This document shows, piece after piece, positions 39,575 to 51,100 of a stretch of DNA of 64,000 bases. The stretch is taken from the NCBI GenBank assembly GCA_963971285.1, contig OZ020255.1:18941046-19005045 (forward strand). Reading direction: 5' to 3'. Position numbers and translations under genes: made by a program. Origin of the DNA: Astropecten irregularis (lineage: Eukaryota; Echinodermata; Asteroidea; Paxillosida; Astropectinidae). The notes below the pieces were generated by a model. It had not been told where the DNA came from. It searched no databases and saw only the letters and a list, made by a program, of their open reading frames with translations. The stretch's first letter is position 1. Each line of letters starts with the position of its first letter.

Positions 39575-41517
39575 GTAAAACAAGATCGACCTAAGAAGCG
39601 AAGCAGAAGTTGAAGCAAATTCGAAATTGACAAAAGAACATTCTAGTGTCAGGTTGCCAAAGTCATATCCGTCAATAATGTGTCGCTGTCGCAGTGTTCA
39701 CCAACATGAATACAGGCCACTTGGTCGCGTATTATTTTTCCACTCGATGGCAACAATTTGACCCGGAAAAGCGCCATAGCGAGAAGCAGTTTGTCAAGTG
39801 CGCGGCCTGACACTTAAGCGTCTAGCATGTTCCTCGGGCGGCCGTTCTACGCGACGATAAAAGAAAAAGGAGGACAAAATGCTCATAATAAATGAGTAAT
39901 TTGTATCAATGGCCGATAGCTATTGGGTGCATTAAGAAAAACCTACATGCCGCAAAGTGTAAGAAACGCAGCCGCTGCTGGAATTGACTCACAGCCGGGA
40001 GGTAACGGCGTTAAGTCGGGACTCCCACAAAAACAGGCTTGATGTTAGCGAGGCAGCAATCAGTATTATCCATCTTGCGTCTTGTCCTTATCAAATAATG
40101 CTATACCTGACTTGATGTGGCCAAAATAATATGCAGGAAATAGCCGCAGGATACAACGTGTTTGTATTTAACCTTTTTGCTGTTTTGTGTTTGTGTGCAC
40201 TTCTCGTGTATATGGGTCAATACTTTCAGTCAATAAAAGTTCAGGACTGAATTTTAAACCATGTTGGTAAACGGCCAGGCTGTTTAACATCCCGTTATAG
40301 GTCATGACACAACTCGGCTTCGTCTGTGAAGCCATGCTCATTTAATTAGATTTGTTCAATTAGAATTTTTTGTAGCCTATAAATAAACATAATTTGCTTC
40401 AACAATGAAAGTCACAGCTTGGAAAATATGAGTCCTAATTGGAATGGAAATTCTGACATATACACGCGTGCCACCAAAGCGCGGGAAAAACCGTTTGATA
40501 AATGTCAGATCCAGAAAAGGTGCCGTTAGAATGTATTGCTTTGAATTCTCTACCCAAGAACGTCTTTCACTCGGCTTGTGTGTTGTAAAAGAACCCTACC
40601 GATAACTTCCATTACGCAAAAGAGCAAAGTCTTCGGATGCATAATAAATATTTTAACCAGGGCTAAGCATTTGCAGTCATCAAATATTCATAAGCGTAAG
40701 CCGAACGATACAACCGTTGAGAAATCCACTGCCGATCGGTTGACCTAAATCCCCATCAGCCTTATGCTAATACCTAGAATATTGGTCCGGAGAGTAAAGG
40801 TATCTCGACGTTCAACTTGTGTACTTGTTCCGGACGAAACAAATCACCGGACAGTTCTGAGTAGGCTTGCAATGTCAATGTTGTTGTTGTGCTGACAAAT
40901 GATTACGCGAAGTCACGACCGTGTCTGTGACTAATCAGTCCCCGGGTCCCCCTGTCTTTTTTCCCCCCTTGCTGCTCAGGCCGCGCCTGCATTATGGCAC
41001 AATCATCGGTGGATTGATTGTTAGGCGCACAGCGTATGTTTGCCGAACATGCCAAAGGCTAAAGTGTGGTGAATAGCGGAAGAGAGATGAATGTAGGTAA
41101 AGGAACTCGGTGAAAAAAGGGAAACAATTGTTGAAACCGTCCGAGGTAGAGGATCAAAATATCTTACACTGACAAATGTGTCCTTTTATACCTTTTTTCC
41201 CCCGAAGTATTTTTTCCTTAAAAAATTCACAGCGAATAAATATCCAAATGCTAAGTGACAAACATTACAGCTTAAAGGGAGGAATGCGATCTACAATTAC
41301 ATTGGGCATAATTATTCATTCTGGCTTTTCATTTGAATCTTTAGAACTGAATTGTTTTAATCACGTAGTGATTGTACATTTTCTATCAGACGAATACCGA
41401 TATATGATCTTTCCACCATTTTCAATTATTTTGTTAATACAAGTAATATACTGCTGCAAACTGCTCATCAACCAAAATAATGACCTGGAATTTATCAAAT
41501 GCTTGGAGTTTGGTGGG

Positions 41518-41558
41518 CCTGACGTTTCGATACTTGCAGGATCCTCATCGAGGGCTTA
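41518..41558 (-). mobile_element. Hammerhead-like motif, degraded
   Basis: Minus strand tcGATGAggatcctgc then tatcGAAACgtcaggc. A tRNA-like half follows on the plus strand 65 bp on. Confidence 0.42.
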
Positions 41559-41621
41559 TTGACAAGAGGACAAGAACATACCTATTTTGTAATTAGAACA
41601 TCAATTAAAAAGATCTAAGCG

Positions 41622-41656
41622 GGAGGTCGTGGGTTCGAATCCCACCTGAGCCAGCA
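41622..41656 (+). mobile_element. tRNA 3'-half fragment (SINE remnant)
   Basis: ggtcgtgggttcgaatccca is a B box with its T stem. The A-box half is missing. It follows a hammerhead-like motif at 41518-41558. Confidence 0.5.
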
Positions 41657-41700
41657 TGTGATTTTTTCACGTTCTCTCACAAGCACTGAGTATACAGTGC

Positions 41701-41780
41701 TCATCCACGTCGGTGAAGGGCAAGCCTAATTTGCATATGATATATTTCCCGACCAAAATCATTTAATATTCATGAATTAA
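41701..41780. repeat. Family E repeat, copy 1
   Basis: cacgtcggtgaagggcaagc followed by aatttgcatatg and attcatgaatt. Confidence 0.75.
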
Positions 41781-41963
41781 AAAGATCGTAAACATTTAGA
41801 AGAGGCAATTTCTTTGTTAATTGTCTTGTCCATCGCCATTTCACTTCCCTCATAATATACAACCCTTCAATGAGATGAACATTATTTTGCTTGGAAACAA
41901 AGTTGATTCCGTGGTTAATGAATGTACCGAGTACTGATTTTGTCGTGTATTGACTACCGACAG

Positions 41964-42114
41964 GTTGCTGTAGTCCACGGCGGGGCGTCGGCGGACGAGG
42001 AGGGTGAAACCATGGACTGGCAGAAGGGACAAACGGAGGAGCAACTGACTCGACATCTTGAAGTCTATGAAACATGTTCCCAGCGCATGAGAACGGAACA
42101 GCCGCCTAATGATG
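41964..42114 (+). CDS. GPCR gene 1 exon a: N-terminal ectodomain with first cysteine
   Basis: Preceded by ...ccgacag and followed by gtataatg, phase 0 in and phase 1 out. It encodes an acidic stretch (SADEEGET) and then the amphipathic N-terminal helix with [15 protein letters not shown], whose Cys is ectodomain Cys1. The frame stays open upstream to an ATG at 41922 with a weakly hydrophobic start (MYRVLILSC). That could be an alternative start, but the acceptor and the family pattern favour a separate signal-peptide exon further upstream. The polypyrimidine tract is poor, so the 5' boundary is the least certain one. Confidence 0.7.
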
Positions 42115-45100
42115 GTATAATGACCAGAGTTTTGATAATTTGTTAATTTGCTCATTCCACACCAAGTTGACTAACGATTTCTGACTGTGTCCCTAGCTGT
42201 TGAAGCACCACTATCTATTATCCTTTACTCTTACTGCATAATTAATTAGAATGTGTTTATCTCCCTGTTCAAGGAACAAATTGACATCATTCTCATTTCA
42301 CGAGAAGCGAATGTGCACCATCATGTAGGGTATAAGGGATAACGGATGGTGTGAGTTCACTGATGTAACACTAAGTTAGGGGTTACACCGTCCCGAATAG
42401 CGCCACCCCAAAATTGGCACAGCGACCTAATATTGTCATTCAATGAAGGAAAACAAAGTTTTAATTTCTAATCCCACAGAAACTGCTATAGATGTAGATA
42501 GATAAAATGATACACATTGAAATGATAACACGGTGCATTAATACAGACATTGTAATGGTCAATTCTAATTATTTCCAGGCTACACTTACTGCAACATGAC
42601 CTTTGATACGTGGGACTGTTGGAACTACACACGTGCATCGGAGACGATATACCAACCCTGCCCAGCCTGGATACCAGACTCCGACCCTAGAGGTATGTAT
42701 GACAGACTAATAGGCCTACTAACCAAGGGGCCAATGCCAAAGAGCTGCTTAGCACACACAATTGCTAAGCATGACATTTCTGTCTTACTAAAAAACAAGA
42801 TTAACAACCGAATGTCCATCTGTTGTGTATCACTTGCAATTGTTCTTTGGCTGTATCAAATCGAATTTTCAATGGTGGTTTGTTTTATTGGGCAAGCCAT
42901 TTTTATACTAAGCAATTTTTGTGTTAAGCATCTATATGAAATTTGCCCCAGATGGTGACATCGTTCCGTCAACCTTCATATGATCAGACCATAGATCGAT
43001 CATGGCACTAACACTCAATCCAATTAATCAAAGTGATCATCATTCAGCAGAGAATACATTTGATTCTTGAAATGTTGATGAATGACCTCCGTGCAGCAAC
43101 ACCATCCCAGCTGGCTAGATATCTACCCGGGCACTTTGCGCTGCCTCCCCGCTCGCTATCCGATATATTTACGGTAGCAGGTTAATGAGTCGCCTGGGAA
43201 GCGTGAGCTGCTCCGTAGTTTGCACGAGATAAAACGGTTTCTAGACTAGATTTCCACTAGGTACCGTCACGCGATGCTTGGGCAAAGGCCACGATGACCA
43301 AGTTATTTGGCTGCACGTACAGCACTTCCTGCAAGCTCCTGTATTTGAAACTCGCAGGCAATTAATTCAGCCTGGACCATAATGCCAATAGCCGATGGTG
43401 CTTTTTCATCTTGGACCCAAATTCTGTCCAGAATTCGTTCAGACATCAACAGCTGATAAGAGGTTAATCATTACTTCCCTTCCTGCTGTTAAACATTTAC
43501 GTACTGACTTGTCCTATACAGTGTCGTGATATCAGGCCAATTTGTGTACTCTTTATGCCCATGCCACTTCGGCAGTTCAATATAAATCAATATTATATTC
43601 ATCTTTTCGTTTGATCTGTTACTATTAAAAAAACGATGGATGAAACGATGACCTACATTTCTTAAATGCGGCGTTATATTGTCTTGAAATATTGCCTAGG
43701 TAGGGTATTTGCAATGTATTGAGCTCTTTTAAGAACGAGTGCGGCTTTGGGAAGAGCTGGCAACTAAACGTTTCGGGCCGTGTGCTCTGGCCGTCGTCAG
43801 GAGACATCATTGCGTTACTGGCTCTTCTCAGAGTCATACCCGTACATGAAAGAGTTTTTCACACCGCAAACATCCTAGTGAATCCAACATGCAAACCTCC
43901 AAATATCGTGTGAATACGGGAGACGCCAAACAGTGCGCAACCAAGAAACCCGTTGGCCAATCACAATTCACGGAATTTGTCCACCCAATTACTACGCGTT
44001 TGTAAAGACTCGACAGATTCTGCTCATTCGCCAACGCGTTGCAAACTCTTGGTGGCGCACTGTCTGGAATCGCCCGTATTATCTATTGTTTAATGATTGT
44101 TTGTTTGTTTGTGCACGTGTTCTTGGTTCTGATAGAGACGGCCAGTAAGATATGTATGCCCGACGGAGAGTGGTTTCGCCATCCAGAAACCAACGACACA
44201 TGGACAAATTACACACAGTGCCACTTCGAGCCTTCACCGGTAAATAATTTAATTTTATCCTCACAAATCTGGTCTCAATACAATGCCTGCCATTTAGACA
44301 TTCTTGATACCAACTAGCCAGTAAACACCACATATTATACTCGATTATCGATTATTCATGTGAACAATCATAGCTGACGAACATTTTTGATATCTACTAT
44401 CAGTCTATGGTCTGTATAGAAGATAATATCCCGATAGTAATCATATAGGTGATAAACTATCTTGATATCAACTCTCCTGATGCGAAATTTCTTGATATTA
44501 TATCTGTCCTGTTATTAATTACCATGACTTCTATCTTACAACTATGATGCAACTATCCTGATATCATATTGACTGGGATGACAGAGATAGCCTGGTATCA
44601 CCTGGCTATTATCAAACACCCTTAACACAGAAATCATCTTCAACCAGCCTGCTACTCAATTAGACATAATAGTTGGGTTTTAATCATGTAGATTCTACTT
44701 TTCTAGAGAAAAGTGTGTTTGCATTCATTCTTCCGAAGACGCAATCGGTTCTCATAATACAGAACCACTTCTGGAAGCCAACCCCCATCCATTTTTCTCA
44801 GTTAAATGTCTAAATCCATTGCAGCATCGTTTAAGACTATCATTTCACGATGGCTCTTACAACATGCAAATGACTGATTTGTTTGTTTTCTGTTCTGCCA
44901 TTTTCCCACAGCTGACCAGCTATCATTTCATCTACTACATGGGATACGGCTTGTCGGTATTCTCCCTATGTATAGCTAGCTTCATCTTCTTCTACTTCAG
45001 GTACAAATCGATTCGTAAATAATGTATGCGTCATTGTCCATTGCTGGGAATGTTTGATGCCACGACTGCTTTAAGCGGGAAAAGTTTCCCGCCTAAATTG

Positions 45101-48100
45101 AATATGTTACTATTCGCGAAATGTGAAGTTTGGTTTCTTGCACGGTACGTGTTCCTTTCGACTGCAATTACGTGTGATTATGACTAGATTCAGATTAAGT
45201 TTGACTCCATTCGGAGTCGCCGAGGTGCACACTGAGTGATGAACAGCTTGAAGCATGGTATACTTTTGTTCAATGGGGGAACGTATAGCACAACGTACTT
45301 GACTTCAACGAGGGACTGTAAAATCATTATTATCACTACATGTATATCAAACTTGATAAAGAAAGTTAAGGTAGCACTTAAAGACTATCTAGGGGAATAG
45401 GTAAGTAACCTTTTGCAGTAACAAATGCTTACATCTGATGATATCTAAGTATAAAGTCCCGTTTTTAAATTATCACAGGAGATAAAAGTACTGTTTATTC
45501 CATTATCTTGATATCAGACAAAGTCTTATTGTAAATTCTTTCAAGGAACGTGGGTCGGTTAAACTGAGTCATTCAATGGACTTGGTGATTATGCTGAGTT
45601 TGTGAATAGACAGCGTGAATGTCTCGGCGACCGAGACAAAAGATGCACATACATAATAATGTATATTATATTCCACGTACTCAGGTGTGAATTAATTAGG
45701 ATATTGTCATGTAGGTGTCATACTTGCCCAACGATCGATCAATATGTATAAAGGGGACATGTGGGGATTCCATCCCAGACGGGACAAATGATACATTCAT
45801 GTCATGACGCCTTAAACTTTGCCAAAGAAGGAGACTTGGAAAATGTCAAACTTAATGTTGGCACATGACAGAATTAGGTGCAGTGTTCTCTTAACTCCCT
45901 TGAGGGAAAAGATAGGACTTAAAGGGATGGTACAGAACTGTTTTTTTTGCGACAAAACCGTTGCTGACAGTGAAAGTACATTATGTAATCCATCATATAC
46001 CTTAACTGACAAACCTGTAGACGTTTGAGGTCACTCAGCAATCTGGGTCATGAGAAAATAGTGAAAACCCGTGTACAGAGAACTGTACACATTTCAACGA
46101 ATGAATAAAACGCTTCGAAGCGATTTATTCCAATCGGAAAATAGTCCATTTATTTCTAAACGAATATGGCATTTCAGACAAAAACATTTCATGGAATGTT
46201 TTCTCCTATCATCACCATTAAACTGTGTACGTTTTATGTGAATCTGTGATCTTGAAGTGTATTTGTCTTACCAATAATCTGTACCATCCCTTTAAGATAA
46301 TAAGGATGCAGCGTCCTCAACTTTGATTATCGTTTTGGTGGACGTTATGATGCGCTTTATGTAAACAAATCAATGTTGATCTAATTAATGAAGTCCGGAA
46401 GTTGTGGTATAACTCTTGACATTTTGGATGCTACATCATCAAAGACAAGGATCATTAAGAGTCTGAAACATCAGAAGGTCACTTCCTTATTCAGACTGGT
46501 ATCGCGTAAATATCAGAGTGAAATTTCAAGGTAGGCGTTAATGCTAATAGATGTACACACCTGCGCCCGTACGGCACCAATCACTTAAAGTCACGTACTC
46601 ATGTATCCAAACTGCATTCACGAATGGTGCATTCGTTATTAAGGAATATGCTAAACACGATACGGTGTAGCTGTAGAAACATGATGTTAAACTTCGGAGC
46701 TTCGAAATGCCTTTTCTGGCTGAAATGAACAACTTTACTTGGCAAATTATGGTAGTGGAACTATTCTTTCAATTGGTATAGGTTATCCATATAGTGGAGT
46801 GCTTCGTGAAGTATAACTTTGACAAACACAAAACAATGGTTTGTTTGTTTCGCAACCTATAAAGCAATATAAAGTAATATAAGACAATTCTAATCATATT
46901 ATACTAGGACGGGTATTAAATAGACTGAAGTCATATCGTGTTCCTATAGTCGTATTTAACGGTTGCAAAACAGTTGACTGAAACCTAAAGAGAAATACAA
47001 CGATTCATTACCGCCAAGTCACAATCATGGTGAACTTTAGGATAAAACTAACAAAATTATCAGGATTATCGTTACCTAGTTGGTGTCAAGTTCCTAAGTG
47101 GTCCATGTAATTTATATCTCGCTTATCTCATGTGACATCCTAAAACCTTTAAAACTGCAAGATTGTCAAAAGATTTGTTGTAACCTTATAATACCTTTTA
47201 AGTGGAAAACGTAGATGTCTTTCACACATGATATGTGTCATTCAATACAGATTCTGTCCATGTCGAAAACATAAAGCATAGAAGAATATCATCACACATG
47301 AAATACTGTATCAGCCGCAGCAATGCTTGCTATGACATGTGTTTCACTAATACATGGATCTGAACGACCATAAATATCCACTGCATAGGCCTATGTGAAG
47401 TTTCTCTACATCGATGTGAATTATTGTGTTATTTGCTTGAAAGCGCGGCCAGGCTCTGCATTTTCTCCAGGACATATCGTCTGTGCATCCCAAGTATTCT
47501 GATAATAATCAGTGATGGACTATAGAAACAGGTTATTCCGACATCTGGCACGGGAACATTATACAACTACTGGAAAATATGCCACGACAGCTGTGGATTA
47601 TTACCACATGATGACTGAGTGAGGTATGGTACCCAATGGTACCCAAGGGTAACAACATGAAACTAGGACGAGGGAACCAATCCAATCTCAAACCTATAGC
47701 CCTTTTGCACAACTCGGCAATTAATGACATGAACAGATAAATACATGTTAGTGTCACCTAACTAAATATGTGTAGAGCTGAACGATAAAGAAGCTAGGCC
47801 AATCTGTCAATACGATTTTCAAGTTGAACATGAGGTCCCGATCATGACAGTCATAAGGCCTGTATTAAATTTCAAACCTTCCGCTGAAATGAAATGAAGT
47901 ATAACATATAGGCCACCAAGTGAAATGCAGTGGACTCTAATGAAAGATACACATCATCATCAAACAACCACAGGGGCAAACTGACTGGATTTATTTCAGT
48001 CATTGAAAAATGAACACAGAAATGTGGAATGGGATTCGAACCAGCGACCTCCGGAAGCCAAACCGGCGCTCTTACAAACTAGTCTATCCAGCCCTATGTT

Positions 48101-51100
48101 GTTGGTGTCCCTAATAGTCAATCATCTTTGCTCATTAAGGCAGTCAGAAGCCATGAAACAGATACACATAATGTATATATTGCCAGTCCTAGGGTCGATT
48201 TCACCAAACTCTTCGTAACTTACTATCAATCGTAGGACTTTTGATGCATTGAAGCCCAACGTGGGATAGGACCCTCTACGATGGGTTATCCTCCGTAACT
48301 CGAGTTACGATCGATCGCAGGGCTTCGTAAAATCGATCCCTGGAACGTATACTCTAACGTATAATGCATGGGTGTTAAGGTTTATTGTAAAATTGGTTAT
48401 TAACAAGATTTGAATGTTTTTGCTGATTTTTGTTTTTCTACAGGAGTCTTGGGTGTCCCCGAGTCACCATCCACAAAAACCTCTTCATCTCCTTCATCCT
48501 GTGTGGTATCGTATGGATTCAATGGTTCGCATTGGTCACGCAGAATCCACAACTCATCTTAGACAATCCAGTACGTTTAAGATTTTAACTCTTTTTTAAA
48601 GGCACAAAGATAATTATTCATATTATGTGGAAACACAATGAGAGACAATGAATATTCATTATCTGATCCAGCAGCGACACAGAAGCACCACGATTTAGTA
48701 ATATATATGATTTCCTACCTAGTTTATGCTAGTGGTACAAAGTTACAAACTGTACACAAGATCAGACAGGTTTCACACCCTCGCCAAATTAAGAACCTCC
48801 ACGCAGGAAGAATTCTTGATTCAAAATATTTGCGAAACCCCTGTTTTTCTCTCTTTCTAGGTTAATTCAATGACACCAAATTCACTGCAGAAGATTATTA
48901 TTAACTATATGTTTAATGTAATAATAAACTTGTGTACTGCAATGCTATTTTTTTCTAAATTTCTGGCGATTTTCTATTATTTAATTTCAGCCCTTTTGTA
49001 AAGTTCTCCTGGTGCTGGGTCAATATTTCAACACGTGTAATTATTTCTGGATGCTAAGTGAGGGACTGTACCTACATACGGTCATTGTGGTTGCTGTCTT
49101 CTCTGAGAATCACAGGCTTCATTTGTACTACTTCATTGGTTGGGGTAAGCTAGATATCTCATAACATAATGGTTAAAACAAGAAGAAATGCAACATGAGG
49201 CAGAATGGCATTGAGGTAGAATATAATTTTTTAAGACTGTTAAGTTCATGGCAAACAATTTTCTCATAAACTAAAGGTTATTAGTTTTTTCTCATAACGC
49301 ACGGAAGACGCCTATATGGAACTCGTCAATTAGGCCAGCCTTATATCGATAGAGGGCGCACTCTGGGCTCACGGCTGAAGGCAGAGTTGAATTGAATTTT
49401 CTTCTTTCCTTTTTGTTCTCTCCCACAGTTCTTCCGGCGTTTCCTGTGTGCATTTACACGGGATTTATGGTGTATTACAACCCTGGCTTGTAAGTGTACA
49501 ACAACATTTCGTCAAATCAAGTCATATTTCACTTTTGAATTAAGAAAATATCACTAATTATGCCTGATTTTCATGGAGATCATGTTTACAGCCCCACATC
49601 AACCAGTATCTGTAAGTAATGTTTCAAATTTTGAAATCAGCGATGCTAGCAGACGATAAGAAGATTTTTTTATTGCGCCGAAAGTACAGGATAGTTACGG
49701 TATAATTATCAAAATCACGTGAACGATTGTAAAAGACACATGTCTAGCGCCACCAAGCGTTCAAAAGTATGCAAAGTCTTCTTGTACATTGGTCAGGATT
49801 ATCTCAAAAGCGGCGTAGGCCCATAATTAGACTAGGCAATAACTAGACAGAATTTGACATGAGAGTTTCTTTTCTTATTTGCAGGTGTTGGTTAGAGGAG
49901 AGCCCGTATGAGTGGTGCGTCGCTAGTTTCATCATTTTAGTTCTTTTTGTAAGTATAACAGCTGTGTGTTTTCTTACATTCACGATGTATAAAACTAACA
50001 AACTATCCAAGATATCGTTGTAGCTTAATGACTAAAATGTCTACTTTTGAAAAATGTTCACAAGCTCATATTCCATTATTGTTTACCCTGTTCCAATCTC
50101 ATCCAGATAAACCTGTGTTTACTACTCAATATCGTACGAGTCTTGGTCACCAAGTTGAGGGCCACACCCATGTCGGGTTCCGGCAGAAATTACACGTGAG
50201 TTTGAAGTGTCAATAAACAAAATCAAGACTAGTAACTTTTCAAGATTAATACTGAAAGACAGATGACATTGACTGTGACCCCACGACGTCAGGGTGAATC
50301 TAAGACAAAGGTATCACTCGCAATTCGATGTACACTGACAAACAAATACACTGAACAAAACCATGAAGGTTGACAAACGTCATAGGGTCGTTATCACGAA
50401 GCCCTATGATCGATCGTAACTTGAGTGACGAAGAATAACCCATCGTATCCTACAAAGGTCTGCAATGCATCATATTACTCTTATGATTGATAGTAACTTA
50501 CGATGAGTTTGTTGAAATCAACCCCAGTGTCCTATTTCATTAACGCTTTGCGATCATCGCTAACGCCCAAATCCATCACTAAAGGGAAAATTGCTAAGCA
50601 AAGTAGCGATCGATTTTCCGTTGAGCGATGGAGTTGGGCTTTAGCAATAATCGCAAAGCGTTATTGAAATTGGCCCCTGGTTAGTCCAGTACACAACTGA
50701 TGGAGTACAATGTCTGAAAGATTACGTGGTTCAGGTCAAGTTGATTTTGTAAAAATATACACCGTACCATGACCTCGATCCCAGACAAGCATTGTAGCAA
50801 TTAATTACTACCTAAGCATAGACATCGCAAGTCACGATCTCAGAAACACAACTATCAACCATCCGAGCTATCCAGCAGCTCTACATGTTGCTGGGGAGCA
50901 TGTGAAGTGACAATCATCTTTACAAACAATGTCTCTTTCCTTCCGCCATGACTAGGAGAGCGGTTCGTGCTACCTTGATTCTACTCCCCCTCCTTGGATT
51001 ACATTACATCATACTTCCCGTTAGACCTACTGGTAACACCGTGACTGAAGCCTTCTACAACTACTTCATGGGAGTCATGTTGTCTTTTCAGGTAACATCT

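Noticed and set aside
50028..50216. 62-codon ORF over exon i
   Set aside because: Different frame from the receptor; the correct frame gives [16 protein letters not shown].
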